The position numbers were made by a program, and so were the translations under genes. A DNA stretch of 64,000 bases from Paenibacillus faecis (GTDB lineage: Bacteria; Bacillota; Bacilli; Paenibacillales; Paenibacillaceae): positions 1,006,840-1,070,839 of the forward strand of contig NZ_VSDO01000001.1 of assembly GCF_008084145.1 (NCBI RefSeq), read 5' to 3'. The notes under the pieces were generated by a model, which worked only from the letters and a program-made list of their open reading frames with translations, was not told where the DNA came from and made no database searches. Below are positions 27,677 to 39,086 of this stretch, in pieces. Each line of letters starts with the position of its first letter. Position 1 is the stretch's first letter.

Positions 27677-27730
27677 ACACGTGTCCGTCTGCGAACCCGC
27701 CCTCGCAAACGGACGCGTGTTTTAATTTTG
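27677..27730 (+). terminator. Intrinsic terminator after the HD-GYP / small-protein pair
   Basis: ACACGTGTCCGT and ACGGACGCGTGT form a long stem with inner GCG/CGC pairs, followed by TTTTAATTTT. Confidence 0.85.
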
Positions 27731-27769
27731 CCGAAATAACCGATGTTCTCTCTGACAAATCCGATGATA

Positions 27770-28261
27770 CTATTCGTTTGATTTTGCCCAGCTTGATATC
27801 ATTTTCACCGAATCTACAACCGAAAATTTCGATGTATCGATAACGGGAGTGGGTGGTTTTGATTCTCGAGCTTGCACAAGCAATCGTTCGGCAAACTGAT
27901 GATAATGGTATATATTTTGCTTGTTCCAAGGTCCTCCCCTAGCCAACAGCCGTTGCATCCGGGCTTCAAGACTACAGTGAAGATGAAGATATTTTATGTT
28001 GCTAAAATAGCGGATGCGGTCACAAATTTGTATATTGTATGGTGAAGGAACATTTCCGAACAAAATAGTTTTCCTGCCATACTTGGCGAGCTGATAGGCT
28101 ATTCTTATCCAATTGTTACAAGCTGTCTGATAGTCGTCGTGATTCACAATCAAATCCATATCGAACACTGTGAAATCATGCATCCGTTTTCCAAGCTCTT
28201 GGGATATGGTAGTTTTTCCGGAACCGCTGCAGCCCGTTACTATAAAAAGAGGTATATTCAT
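27770..28261 (-). CDS. P-loop nucleoside/nucleotide kinase-like protein
   Basis: The 163-residue protein has Walker A GCSGSGKTTIS near residue 10, a DMDLIVNHDD acidic motif near 35, KTILFGNVPSP, and a lid-like stretch LEARMQRLLARGGPW. This is the outline of small nucleoside-kinase-like ATPases; the phosphate acceptor cannot be named. The start at 28261 (MNIPLFIV) has AAAGGGTGA upstream; the open frame continues 29 codons further without a ribosome site. Codon choice is more AT-rich than its neighbours, a weak hint of transfer. It stands between two terminators. Confidence 0.75.
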   Translation of the reverse strand: MNIPLFIVTGCSGSGKTTISQELGKRMHDFTVFDMDLIVNHDDYQTACNNWIRIAYQLAKYGRKTILFGNVPSPYNIQICDRIRYFSNIKYLHLHCSLEARMQRLLARGGPWNKQNIYHYHQFAERLLVQARESKPPTPVIDTSKFSVVDSVKMISSWAKSNE

Positions 28262-28350
28262 TTTAGGACTCACCCTTTCATGTTCAAACTCTAGCTCCTT
28301 TCTTCTACTAGAATATGATAAAAAATAATAGTGGTTTGGACAAAGCATAA

Positions 28351-28386
28351 CAAAAAAAGAATCCGCAGAAAAATTCTGCGGATTCC
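28351..28386 (-). terminator. Intrinsic terminator of the suf operon
   Basis: GAATCCGCAGA (28359-28369) and TCTGCGGATTC (28375-28385) form an 11-bp perfect stem; the minus-strand RNA ends in seven U. It lies about 30 bp after sufB. Confidence 0.9.
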
Positions 28387-28415
28387 GTATATGGCCTCAT
28401 CGGTTGAAACTTACT

Positions 28416-29813
28416 TTACCCGATGCTGCCTTCCATCTCGAACTTGATCAAGCGGTTCATTTCCACCGCGTATTCCATCGGCAGCTCCTTGGTGAACGGT
28501 TCGATAAAGCCCATAACGATCATTTGCGTCGCTTCGGCTTCGGACAACCCGCGGCTCATCAGGTAGAAGAGCTGTTCCTCGGAAACCTTCGATACGGTAG
28601 CCTCATGCTCCAGTACGATGTTGTCGTTCATAATCTCGTTGTAAGGAATCGTATCGGATGTCGATTCATTATCCAGAATCAAGGTGTCGCACTTGATGTT
28701 GGATTTCGCGCCTTCCGCTTGGCGTCCGAAGGAAGCCAGGCCGCGGTAGGTCACTTTGCCTCCATGCTTACTGATCGACTTGGAGACGATCGTCGACGTC
28801 GTATCCGGTGCCAGATGAATCATCTTCGCCCCGGCGTCTTGATGCTGGCCTTTGCCCGCAACCGCGATCGACAGCACGCTGCCTTTCGCTCCGCGGCCTT
28901 TCAGCACAACCGCCGGATATTTCATCGTCAGCTTGGAGCCGATATTTCCGTCAACCCATTCCATCGTCGCGTTTTCTTCCGCAACCGCACGCTTGGTAAC
29001 GAGGTTGTAGATGTTCGGTGCCCAGTTTTGGATCGTCGTATAGCGGACGCGCGCGTTCTTCTTACAGATGATTTCCACCACGGCGCTATGCAGGGAGTTC
29101 GTGCTGTAGATCGGCGCCGTGCAGCCTTCCACGTAGTGTACGAAGCTGTCCTCGTCGGCGATGATCAGCGTACGCTCGAACTGTCCCATGTTCTCCGAGT
29201 TAATCCGGAAGTAGGCCTGCAGCGGCACTTCGCATTTTACGCCCTTCGGCACATAAATGAAGCTGCCGCCGGACCATACGGCGCTGTTCAGGGCGGCAAA
29301 CTTGTTGTCCGCCGGCGGAATCACCGTACCGAAATATTCGCGGAAAATTTCCGGGTGTTCCTTCAAAGCCGTATCGGTATCCATGAAGATAACGCCTTGG
29401 TCTTCAAGGTCCTTCTGCATGCTGTGATAAACGACTTCGGATTCATACTGCGCGGATACGCCGGCCAAAAACTTCTGCTCGGCTTCGGGAATCCCCAGCT
29501 TGTCGAAGGTTTCCTTAATTTCGGCAGGAACCTCTTCCCATGTTTTCCCCTGCTTCTCCGACGGTCTAACATAGTATTGAATATCGTTAAAATCCAGCTC
29601 ATCCAAATCTCCGCCCCAACGCGGGAGCGGCATCTTTTCGAACTGTTCCAGGGATTTCAGCCGGAAGTTCAGCATCCATTCCGGTTCTTCCTTAATACGG
29701 GAAATTTCCGTGACGATTTCGCGGGTCAAGCCTTTCCCCGTCTGGAAAACCGCCTTGTGCTCATCCCGGAAGCCATATTTGTACTCTTCCAACTCAGGCG
29801 CCTTCTTAGCCAT
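28416..29813 (-). CDS. sufB: Fe-S cluster assembly scaffold SufB
   Basis: The 465-residue SufB is the scaffold on which the SUF machinery builds clusters, working with SufC and SufD as SufBC2D in the cytosol. Its sequence follows the family throughout: [11 protein letters not shown] at the start, the [19 protein letters not shown] strand, the parallel beta-helix core with [23 protein letters not shown], and the C-terminal [27 protein letters not shown] lies before the ATG. It is the last gene of sufCDSUB and ends before a strong terminator. Confidence 0.97.
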   Translation of the reverse strand: MAKKAPELEEYKYGFRDEHKAVFQTGKGLTREIVTEISRIKEEPEWMLNFRLKSLEQFEKMPLPRWGGDLDELDFNDIQYYVRPSEKQGKTWEEVPAEIKETFDKLGIPEAEQKFLAGVSAQYESEVVYHSMQKDLEDQGVIFMDTDTALKEHPEIFREYFGTVIPPADNKFAALNSAVWSGGSFIYVPKGVKCEVPLQAYFRINSENMGQFERTLIIADEDSFVHYVEGCTAPIYSTNSLHSAVVEIICKKNARVRYTTIQNWAPNIYNLVTKRAVAEENATMEWVDGNIGSKLTMKYPAVVLKGRGAKGSVLSIAVAGKGQHQDAGAKMIHLAPDTTSTIVSKSISKHGGKVTYRGLASFGRQAEGAKSNIKCDTLILDNESTSDTIPYNEIMNDNIVLEHEATVSKVSEEQLFYLMSRGLSEAEATQMIVMGFIEPFTKELPMEYAVEMNRLIKFEMEGSIG

Positions 29814-29832
29814 GCTGCATTACCTCCTTAAG

Positions 29833-30254
29833 TTATGATCCTTCGTTGATCCCTTTTTTCAGGGCGTTCCACGCCAGCGTCGCACACTTGATGCGGGCGG
29901 GAAATTTATTGACGCCGGACAAGGCTTCGATATCCTCGTAATCGTCGAATTCCGCGGGCTCCCCCTTCATCAAGGAAGAAAAACGCTCCGCGAGTTCCAT
30001 CGCTTCTTCAAAGGTCCGCCCCTTGACCGCCTCCGTCATCATCGAGGCGGAAGACATACTGATCGAGCAGCCTTCTCCCGTAAAACGGGCGTCCTTGACG
30101 ATGCCGTCTTCCACTTTCAGTTGCAGCGAAATGCGGTCTCCGCAGGTCGGGTTGTTCAGGTCGACCGTCAGGCCGCCATCTTCGAACTTTCCGCGGTTGC
30201 GCGGGTTTTTATAATGATCCATAATAACGCGGCGGTATAAATCGTCCAATTGCA

Positions 30255-30255
<1 letters not shown>
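29833..30255 (-). CDS. sufU: SufU, zinc-dependent sulfurtransferase partner of SufS
   Basis: The 140-residue protein is IscU-like. It starts LDDLYRRVIMDHYKNPRNRG, has Cys in NNPTCGD, Cys in GEGCSIS and Cys in KCATLAW, with Asp in CGD, the zinc ligands of SufU. In Firmicutes SufU takes the persulfide from SufS and passes it to SufB rather than acting as a scaffold. The extra segment of about 20 residues typical of SufU (MKGEPAEFDDYED) is present before the last Cys. Its ATG overlaps the sufS stop by one base. Confidence 0.95.
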
Positions 30256-32767
<2,512 letters not shown>

Positions 32768-32789
32768 CTTTGGGTTCTCCTCCTTCCGC

Positions 32790-33572
32790 TTAGGCTTCTT
32801 GTCCTACGGTTTCGTCCACAATGCCGAGTTCTTCCTTAACCCAGTCGTAACCGTCGCGTTCCAAACGTTCCGCCAGTTCCGGACCGCCGGATTTGACGAT
32901 GCGGCCTTGCATCATGACATGGACGTAATCCGGTGTAATATAGTTAAGCAAACGCTGATAGTGCGTAATGATCAAGAAACCGCGCTCTTCGCTGCGCATC
33001 GAGTTTACGCCGTTCGCTACGATCCGCAAGGCGTCGATGTCGAGACCGGAGTCGATTTCGTCAAGGACGACGATTTTCGGATCGAGCAGCATCATCTGCA
33101 GAATTTCGTTCCGCTTTTTCTCCCCGCCGGAGAAACCTTCGTTCAGATAACGGTGGGCAAACTCGGGATTCATTTCAAGTTCCTTCATTTTGCCTTCCAT
33201 TTGGCGGATAAATTTGATCAGCGATACCTCATTGCCCTCGCCGCGGCGAGCATTGATCGCGCTGCGAAGGAAGTCGGAATTCGTTACGCCGGCAATTTCG
33301 CTCGGATACTGCATCGCCAGGAACAAGCCGGCGCGGGCGCGTTCGTCAACTTCCATGTCAAGGACGTCTTCGCCGTCCAGCGTAACCTTCCCGTCCGTAA
33401 CTTCATACTTCGGATGCCCCATCAACGCGGAAGCCAGCGTACTTTTCCCCGTCCCGTTCGGACCCATGATCGCGTGGATTTCCCCGCCCTTTATCTCAAT
33501 ATTGATCCCTTTCAGAATCTCCTTGCCTTCGATTGTCGCTTTAAGTCCTTCCACAACGAAATGTGTAGCCAT
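32790..33572 (-). CDS. sufC: Fe-S cluster assembly ATPase SufC
   Basis: The 260-residue ABC-type ATPase powers the SufBCD scaffold. Walker A is GPNGTGKST, the ABC signature is FSGGEKKRNEI, Walker B KIVVLDEIDSGLD, and the switch His is in LIITHYQRLL. The start at 33572 (MATHFVVEG) has GGAGGGAG upstream; the ATG at 33590 lies ahead of that site. It is the first gene of sufCDSUB, so control of its promoter sets the level of the whole operon. Confidence 0.97.
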   Translation of the reverse strand: MATHFVVEGLKATIEGKEILKGINIEIKGGEIHAIMGPNGTGKSTLASALMGHPKYEVTDGKVTLDGEDVLDMEVDERARAGLFLAMQYPSEIAGVTNSDFLRSAINARRGEGNEVSLIKFIRQMEGKMKELEMNPEFAHRYLNEGFSGGEKKRNEILQMMLLDPKIVVLDEIDSGLDIDALRIVANGVNSMRSEERGFLIITHYQRLLNYITPDYVHVMMQGRIVKSGGPELAERLERDGYDWVKEELGIVDETVGQEA

Positions 33573-33627
33573 TTTTTTTGCTCCCTCCATTAGTCGTTAA
33601 TTTCCAACCTTTTTCTGAACTGAAGTC

Positions 33628-33665
33628 ATTATATCATAACAACTATCAATTTAGAATCATTCTAA
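33628..33665 (-). promoter_or_regulatory. suf operon promoter with an overlapping 15-bp dyad
   Basis: TATAAT (33628-33633, read on the minus strand) is preceded by TG one base away, an extended -10 promoter. TTAGAATCATTCTAA (33651-33665), a perfect 7-1-7 dyad, lies over the expected -35 region. It matches the PerR box TTATAATNATTATAA at 13 of 15 positions; Fur is also possible. Confidence 0.65.
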
Positions 33666-33692
33666 ATAATAATTATTAGACTAGCGTGTCCT

Positions 33693-33715
33693 AATGATTC
33701 TCACTGATTCTCATT
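33693..33715. promoter_or_regulatory. Two direct TGATTCTCA repeats upstream of suf
   Basis: TGATTCTCA occurs at 33695-33703 and 33705-33713, a 10-bp step, framed by AATG and ATT. The units resemble Fur half-sites (GAGAATCA on the other strand). They sit about 30 bp upstream of the suf promoter dyad. Confidence 0.45.
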
Positions 33716-33798
33716 ACATTCTAACCTACTTTTTTGCCTGAATCAACGTACAAGGGTATATCCCATATGCCGGTCCCTAAACTAAGCCCTTCCCATAA

Positions 33799-33833
33799 GA
33801 AAAGGGCCCGGCCCCATCGGCCAAAGCCCTTTC
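33799..33833 (-). terminator. Intrinsic terminator of dps
   Basis: GAAAAGGGC and GCCCTTTC form the outer stem with inner GGCC/GGCC pairing. The minus-strand tail is UUUUCUUAU. It lies 27 bp after dps. Confidence 0.75.
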
Positions 33834-33859
33834 AAAGCATGTCCGTTGCCTAACCTAGT

Positions 33860-34333
33860 TTAGCCCAGGTAGGAACGGAGCATCCACATATGTTTTTCGA
33901 GTTCGCCTTTGAATCCGGTCAGCAGATCGCTGGTTGCTTCATCGCCTTCCTTGTCGGCCAGCTCGATCCCTTCCTGGAACGATTCCGACAGGGTGGCGAA
34001 ATCCTCGATCAGGTTTTGCACCATCGTATTCGGATCTTCCTTCCCGGTAGCCTCCTGGATGGTGGCAAGCTCCAAGTACTCCTTCATCGTCGCGGCCGGA
34101 CTGCCTTTGATCGTCAACAGCCGTTCCGCGATCGCATCCATTTTTTCACTGATTTCATTATATAGCTCCTCAAATTTAACATGGAGGGTGAAGAAGTTGT
34201 CCCCCTTCACATACCAGTGATAATTGTGGATTTTCACATAAAGGACATTCAGGTTGGCAACCTGTTCGTTAAGAACCTGCTCCAAACCGGATTTTTTCGT
34301 TTTTCCGGAAGTCTTCGAGTCCGTTTTAGCCAT
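33860..34333 (-). CDS. dps: Dps-family ferritin-like DNA-protection protein
   Basis: The protein of about 157 residues is a Dps mini-ferritin that oxidises and stores iron and protects DNA in stress. The ferroxidase site is seen in the KIHNYHWYVKGDNFF segment and the following FEELYNEISEKMDAIAER, with His and Asp/Glu in the usual inter-subunit positions. The N-terminal tail is Lys-rich, as in Dps proteins that bind DNA. GAGGG lies ahead of two adjacent ATGs; the second, at 34333, has better spacing. Its place next to suf fits shared iron and oxidative-stress biology. Confidence 0.93.
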   Translation of the reverse strand: MAKTDSKTSGKTKKSGLEQVLNEQVANLNVLYVKIHNYHWYVKGDNFFTLHVKFEELYNEISEKMDAIAERLLTIKGSPAATMKEYLELATIQEATGKEDPNTMVQNLIEDFATLSESFQEGIELADKEGDEATSDLLTGFKGELEKHMWMLRSYLG

Positions 34334-34381
34334 CATAAACCCTCGCTTTCGATAAGGTATTAAACGCCGATCATTGTTGAT

Positions 34382-34407
34382 TTACCCGTACCGGTAAAGG
34401 TCGAAAC
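34382..34407 (-). promoter_or_regulatory. Candidate sigma-B-type promoter for dps
   Basis: On the minus strand GTTTCG and GGGTAA lie 14 bp apart, close to the GTTTAA-N12-14-GGGTAT pattern. It sits about 50 bp before dps. The remaining gap up to mtnK (34,408-34,705) has no gene; AATATCTAAA is repeated directly at about 34,547. Confidence 0.4.
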
Positions 34408-34705
34408 AAACGAATCGTACCGGCTTCATTATGCCCCGTTCCTGGAAAAAGAAATACGAAGGTTTTCAATGTGAGGGAACGTCCGCGGCGACTGTCATTT
34501 CCCCGCCCGGATCGCCTCGTTCAGCCAAAAGGAAACTCTTCATTAGAATATCTAAAGAATATCTAAAAAAAGGGATACAAAATCAATTACTTTTCCGATA
34601 TACTAACTAAAAATAAAATTTTAATTGAATGCATTCGTCTTTTTTTCCTGGACTGCAACATAAAATCCAACAACAAACCAACCCTTAATTATGGAGGTGT
34701 CTCTA

Positions 34706-35929
34706 TTGGCGGCGTATACCCCGTTAACTGTAGAAGATGCAATTGAGTTCGCCCGCAAAGTACCGGACTTTTTCTTACCGGAAACCGAACTGGAATGCGA
34801 GGAAATCGGAGACGGCAACCTGAACCTGGTGTTCAGAATCCGCAGCTCCGCTCAAAATAAAAGCCTGATCATCAAACAAGCGCTGCCCTACGCCAAAGTC
34901 GTTGGCGAATCCTGGCCGCTTAGCCTTGACCGGGCCCGCATTGAACGCGAAGCGCTGATCATTCAGCACAAACTGTGCCCGGATCTCGTACCGGCCGTGT
35001 ACGGTGGGGATTCCGACCTGGCAGTTACGATCATGGAGGATCTGTCCGATCACGTCATTATGCGGAGGGGCCTGATCGAAGGCCGCACTTATCCCCGATT
35101 TGCCGAGCATATCGGGCGGTTCATCGCCACAACGCTGTTCTTTACATCGGATCTCGGGATGAACCAACAGCGCAAAAAGGAAATGGCCGCTTCCTTCACC
35201 AATCCGGATTTGTGCAAAATTACCGAGGACCTCATCTTTTCCGACCCTTACCGGGATTCCGAAAATAACGACATTTCCGCGGATATCCAAGCGGAAGCGG
35301 AGAAGCTGTGGACGGACGAGCAGCTGCATCTGGAGGTTGCGCTGTTAAGGGAAAAGTTCCTGACGCACGGGGAAGCGTTGATCCACGGGGATTTGCATAC
35401 CGGAAGCATCTTTGTGACCGAAACGTCCACCAAGGTGATCGATCCCGAATTCGCTTACTACGGCCCGATCGGATTCGACCTGGGCGCGGTGATCGCCAAC
35501 CTGCTCTTGAACTTCGCCGCCCAGCCGGGCTGGAACAACGACCGTGCGTTGCAAGACAAGCATCGCGCCTGGCTGCTGGATACGATCCGGGACGTATGGG
35601 CGCATTTCGAGCGGCATTTCGAACGGCTTTGGGAGGAGCATGGGGAAGACCCGATATTCCGGCTGCCCGCTTATCGGGAGCATTACCTCCGCAAAGTGCT
35701 GCAAGACTCGATCGGGTTTGCCGGCTGCAAGGTCATTCGCCGCATCGTCGGGTTGTCGCATGTGGCCGACATCGATACGATTGCGGATGATGCCCTTCGC
35801 CATCAAGCCAAAGTCACCGCGCTGACCCTCGGAAAAGCGCTGATCAAGAACGGGCGGCAGGCCGCATCGATCGAGGACGTGTTGACGATCGCCAAGCATG
35901 CCGCCGCAGCGGAAGGAGCGATCGTATGA
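34706..35929 (+). CDS. mtnK: S-methyl-5-thioribose kinase
   Basis: The 407-residue protein phosphorylates methylthioribose at C1 with ATP in the methionine salvage pathway. It has an aminoglycoside-kinase fold: [11 protein letters not shown] for the nucleotide loop, IIKQALPY with the lysine, TIMEDLSDH hinge, catalytic [10 protein letters not shown], and metal-binding [15 protein letters not shown]. The start is TTG at 34706, because GGAGGTG lies 6 bases upstream; the ATG at 34691 lies ahead of that site. It overlaps mtnA by 4 bp. I looked for an S-box leader, the usual control of mtnK in Bacillus, and did not find one. Confidence 0.94.
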   Translation: MAAYTPLTVEDAIEFARKVPDFFLPETELECEEIGDGNLNLVFRIRSSAQNKSLIIKQALPYAKVVGESWPLSLDRARIEREALIIQHKLCPDLVPAVYGGDSDLAVTIMEDLSDHVIMRRGLIEGRTYPRFAEHIGRFIATTLFFTSDLGMNQQRKKEMAASFTNPDLCKITEDLIFSDPYRDSENNDISADIQAEAEKLWTDEQLHLEVALLREKFLTHGEALIHGDLHTGSIFVTETSTKVIDPEFAYYGPIGFDLGAVIANLLLNFAAQPGWNNDRALQDKHRAWLLDTIRDVWAHFERHFERLWEEHGEDPIFRLPAYREHYLRKVLQDSIGFAGCKVIRRIVGLSHVADIDTIADDALRHQAKVTALTLGKALIKNGRQAASIEDVLTIAKHAAAAEGAIV

Positions 35930-37035
35930 CCTCATCGCCGAAACCAAACCCTGCCGCTTCCGGCTCCGGCCCCAGCGCCGACGGGCCGCTGCTGAGTCTC
36001 CGCTGGGCGGAGAACAAGCTGCTCCTCCTCGATCAGCGGCTGCTGCCGGGGGAGATCGTCTTCCTTGAGCTGACGACGCCCGAGGAGGTATGGGACGCCA
36101 TTCACGGGATGAAGGTGCGGGGCGCCCCCGCCATCGGCATCGCCGCCGCCTATGGCGTCGTCCTTGGCGCCCTCCGCTACGCGGGCGCCCCCGCAGGCTG
36201 GCTGCCGGCGGTCAACCAGGCGGCCGCGCATTTGGCGACGTCGCGTCCGACCGCCGTCAATCTGTTCTGGGCGCTGGGCAGGATGAAAGAACGCGCCGAG
36301 GCGCTTTCCGCCGGACCGGACGCGGACAACCTCGCGGCGTTGACGCAAGGCCTCCTGGAAGAGGCGAAGTCGATTCACCTGGAGGATGAAGAAGTGTGCC
36401 GCCGCATCGGCGAGTCGGCGCTTCCTCTGCTCAAAGACGGGATGGGCGTGCTGACGCATTGCAACGCTGGCGGCCTTGCCACGGCGAGATACGGAACCGC
36501 GCTCGCGCCGATCTACCTGGCTCACGAGCAGGGAATGACGCTTCGGGTATACGCCGACGAGACCCGCCCGGTCCTGCAGGGCGCCCGGCTCACCGCTTTT
36601 GAACTGCAGCAGGCCGGCGTGGACGTCACGCTCCTGTGCGACAACATGGCCGGCATGGTCATGCAGAAGGGCTGGGTCGAAGCCGTTATCGTCGGCACCG
36701 ATCGCGTCGCCGCCAACGGGGACGTCGCCAACAAAATCGGGACGTATTCCCTGGCCGTGCTCGCCAAGGCCCACGGCATTCCCTTCTATGTCGCTTCGCC
36801 GCTATCCACCATCGACCTCGACACCGAGAGCGGGAAGGATATTCCGATCGAGGAGCGGCCGGACACCGAAGTGACGGAAGCCTTCGGAAAAAGAACGGCG
36901 CCGGAAGGAATCAAGGTGTTCAACCCGTCGTTCGACGTGACGCCGAACGAACTGGTGACGGCGATCATCACCGAAAAAGGCATCGTTCGGGCCCCATACC
37001 GCGAGAGTTTGGCCAGGCTCTTTGCGGATAAATAA
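35926..37035 (+). CDS. mtnA: S-methyl-5-thioribose-1-phosphate isomerase
   Basis: The 369-residue enzyme converts methylthioribose-1-phosphate to methylthioribulose-1-phosphate. Signatures are [15 protein letters not shown], the catalytic Cys179 in [11 protein letters not shown], and the Asp in [19 protein letters not shown]. The N-terminal 20 residues are Pro/Ser-rich and longer than in most homologues. Its ATG overlaps the mtnK stop (ATGA). The gene is clearly more GC-rich than its surroundings in the first half. Later salvage genes (mtnB, mtnC, mtnD) are not in the window. Confidence 0.95.
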   Translation: MTSSPKPNPAASGSGPSADGPLLSLRWAENKLLLLDQRLLPGEIVFLELTTPEEVWDAIHGMKVRGAPAIGIAAAYGVVLGALRYAGAPAGWLPAVNQAAAHLATSRPTAVNLFWALGRMKERAEALSAGPDADNLAALTQGLLEEAKSIHLEDEEVCRRIGESALPLLKDGMGVLTHCNAGGLATARYGTALAPIYLAHEQGMTLRVYADETRPVLQGARLTAFELQQAGVDVTLLCDNMAGMVMQKGWVEAVIVGTDRVAANGDVANKIGTYSLAVLAKAHGIPFYVASPLSTIDLDTESGKDIPIEERPDTEVTEAFGKRTAPEGIKVFNPSFDVTPNELVTAIITEKGIVRAPYRESLARLFADK

Positions 37036-37145
37036 AATATAAAATATTTCCATGTGAAAATATGCTGGTTAGGGACTACCCTTGTCCCCCCTGGAATGCT
37101 ATGATGTTTAGTGCTAGCAATATTTAATGAAGTTTTGGGGGCTAT

Positions 37146-37664
37146 ATGGACAAGCACAGCGAAACCAAGAGTAAAGAGGACTTAGGCTATCTTTTTAACG
37201 TGGAAATTCTGATAAGGAACGAGACCAACGCCAAGGCGCTGCAGTCATTGCTGCAGGTGCTGAACCAAGGGGAAGACATTATCGATTACAAAATCAATTC
37301 GGGGATCGAGCTGGGTGAAATAATCGAATCCTTGCTGACCGAGAAAAAAAAGTCCATTATCTCCAAATCCTATAAACGGCTTACAAATGCGGAATCGGAA
37401 AAAAAGGCGCCGGAACCCAAAAAAACGACCAGTCCATTCGAGCAGTTCGCCGGCAGCGAGGAGTTTCAACAGTGGATTAAACGGCACATCGCCGATAACC
37501 GCCTCGTCCGCCTGCTCGTCAACCGGAACGGGGAACGCATCAGCATCCCCTGCCGAATTCTGAATTTTCTTGCGGAAACGTCAACGATCAATGTCTATCA
37601 TGTGGACGAAAAACAGGTATATACCTTCAATCTTAACGAGATTATCGAGTTCAGTGAAAAATAA
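37146..37664 (+). CDS. Hypothetical protein with a beta-rich C-terminal domain
   Basis: I do not recognise this 172-residue protein. Residues 1-80 look helical (LFNVEILIRNETNAKALQSL, ELGEIIESLLTEKKKS); 80-100 is a charged Lys/Pro/Ser linker; 105-172 is beta-rich, RLVRLLVNRNGERISIPCRI followed by INVYHVDEKQVYTFNLNEIIEF. The last domain has the strand-NG-strand...EI pattern of the small proteins at 15,819 and 27,448. There is no signal peptide or membrane segment. It follows mtnA by 110 bp with an AT-rich gap, and ends before a strong terminator. Confidence 0.7.
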   Translation: MDKHSETKSKEDLGYLFNVEILIRNETNAKALQSLLQVLNQGEDIIDYKINSGIELGEIIESLLTEKKKSIISKSYKRLTNAESEKKAPEPKKTTSPFEQFAGSEEFQQWIKRHIADNRLVRLLVNRNGERISIPCRILNFLAETSTINVYHVDEKQVYTFNLNEIIEFSEK

Positions 37665-37687
37665 ACAAGCCCCTCGGCTCATAAACC

Positions 37688-37730
37688 AACGGCTGGAAGC
37701 TTCCTAAGGAAGACATTCCAGCCGTTTTTC
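37688..37730. terminator. Terminator between convergent genes
   Basis: ACGGCTGGAA pairs with TTCCAGCCGT and an inner CTTCC/GGAAG helix closes the loop; TTTTT follows on the plus strand. It serves the 37,146 gene and may stop transcription from the other side. Confidence 0.85.
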
Positions 37731-37759
37731 TGTATCCCTGGCCGCCTCGGTTCCACCGC

Positions 37760-38140
37760 CTAAGAGCGGCTTCTCCCCGTCACGGCCAGGGCGAACATCA
37801 GCCAGCCGGCGATAAAGGAAACGCCGCCCAAAGGCGTGATCGGACCGAGCCAGCGCCAGCCCGTAACCGCCATCAGGTACAGGCTTCCCGAGAACAACAC
37901 GATCCCGGTCAGGAACAGGCGGTTCGCCCATACGAGCCGCCGGGCCTCCCCGCCGAAACCGGCCGCCACCGAAGCCAGCAGGATCCCCAGGCCGTGAATC
38001 ATATGGTAATGGACACCGGTTTCATAGGTTCCGATCGCTTTTTCTCCGATATGCGGTTCCAGAACATGGGCTCCGAACGCCCCCAGCGCTACGGCCAGCA
38101 GCATCAGGACTGCCCCGATCCCCGCAAAATTCCGCTGCAT
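37760..38140 (-). CDS. DUF423 family membrane protein (YwdK-like)
   Basis: The 126-residue protein has four hydrophobic helices and the DUF423 hallmarks: LALGAFGAH near residue 17-26, YETGVHYHMIHGLGIL near 40-55, and FSGSLYLMAVTGWRWLGPITPLGG near 82-105. The family is widespread and uncharacterised. Its length is normal. The ATG at 38140 is preceded by AAGGAGGGG. It stands alone, converging on the preceding gene through the terminator. Confidence 0.9.
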   Translation of the reverse strand: MQRNFAGIGAVLMLLAVALGAFGAHVLEPHIGEKAIGTYETGVHYHMIHGLGILLASVAAGFGGEARRLVWANRLFLTGIVLFSGSLYLMAVTGWRWLGPITPLGGVSFIAGWLMFALAVTGRSRS

Positions 38141-38348
38141 GCTTTCCCCTCCTTACTATCCGATTTGAATGCTAATTAGCTGCCATTCCTCTTATCATAC
38201 TCCAGACCACGGCGGGTTTCCAGCTCGAAGGTCAGCTTTAAACTTGAGCGATCATCGGCCGAACCGGGACGCGAATATTGATTTTTCCGGGAAACTGTGA
38301 AACATTAAATGGGAGAAGGATAACCTGTTTTCAAAGGAGATCGATTTC

Positions 38349-38768
38349 ATGGAAAATCAAGAACCCCATCAATTCAATGGTTTTACACCTTACCCGGACC
38401 TGCCGGATGCTCCTGACGCTATGTCTCCCCTCAAGCACTCCGGCCCAGGGATCGCTTCCTTCATATTAGTGCTGCTTGCCATCATCGGATACATTGTGTC
38501 TCTGGCCCTCGTTACCGTTGCCGTCGTCAGCATCGCGGATCAGCCGATTGAAGTTATCGCCGAAAGCATGATGAATCAGATGGGGGCTTTGCTCGGCGTT
38601 CTATTGATGATGGTTTCGGCCGTATTTCATCTCGCCGCGCTTATTTTGGGCGTCATCGGCCTGGCGATCAAAAACCGGAAAAAGTTGTTCGCCATTCTCG
38701 GCGTCTCTTTCTCGGGCGGTTCCTTGCTCCTGTTGATCTTCTTGTTCACCGTCGGCTCCCTGATGTAG
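38349..38768 (+). CDS. Multi-helix membrane protein, unknown function
   Basis: I cannot name a family. The 139-residue protein has a soluble Pro/Asp-rich N-terminus of about 30 residues and three hydrophobic segments (about 34-62, 78-104 and 112-137), the middle one followed by AIKNRKK, a positive loop. This is the layout of small DUF4064-type proteins, but the match is only by shape. CAAAGGAG lies before the ATG. It is a single gene with no partner. Confidence 0.65.
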   Translation: MENQEPHQFNGFTPYPDLPDAPDAMSPLKHSGPGIASFILVLLAIIGYIVSLALVTVAVVSIADQPIEVIAESMMNQMGALLGVLLMMVSAVFHLAALILGVIGLAIKNRKKLFAILGVSFSGGSLLLLIFLFTVGSLM

Positions 38769-38884
38769 TTCCGCGGAACATCTGAATCCGCTGAACAGCG
38801 GACTGGTGCCCCGTCAGACATCCAAATCGTATGGGATCCACGGCGATCAAGGTGCCTGGTACACTTTCCAACCCTTCCAACTTT

Positions 38885-39010
38885 AAAAGATGCAAATCTG
38901 CAGGTATTTTAGGCTGATTCCCGAGGGGATGCGAAAAAAGATGCAAATCTGCAGGCATTTCCAGCGATTTTAGAGAAACGAGCCGGTTTCGTCGAAAACT
39001 CCTGCAGATT
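38885..39010 (-). repeat. R1 copy C, left part, interrupted by the IS3 element
   Basis: The reverse complement of the R1 core end is seen here: AAAGATGCAAATCTGCAGG, GAGGGGATGCGAAAAAAG, then CGAGCCGGTTTCGTCGAAAA and CCTGCAGATT. The repeat stops at GATT (39007-39010), where the IS3 element begins, and resumes after it. Confidence 0.8.
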
Positions 39011-39086
39011 CGGCTAGGCCCCCTTATTTCGGAGTCCTACCCTACAATGTTTATGAATTCACAGGATTGCTCCTTATTCTGCCGTA

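Noticed and set aside
28404-29831. Long plus-strand open frame (475 codons) opposite sufB
   Set aside because: It is the antisense shadow of a clear SufB gene, has no ribosome site and reads as Arg/His-rich sequence without any motif. The same holds for the 445-codon frame opposite sufD (31,502-32,839).
34408-34705. S-box (SAM riboswitch) expected ahead of mtnK
   Set aside because: The leader lacks the conserved helix sequences and an adjacent terminator, so I cannot support it.
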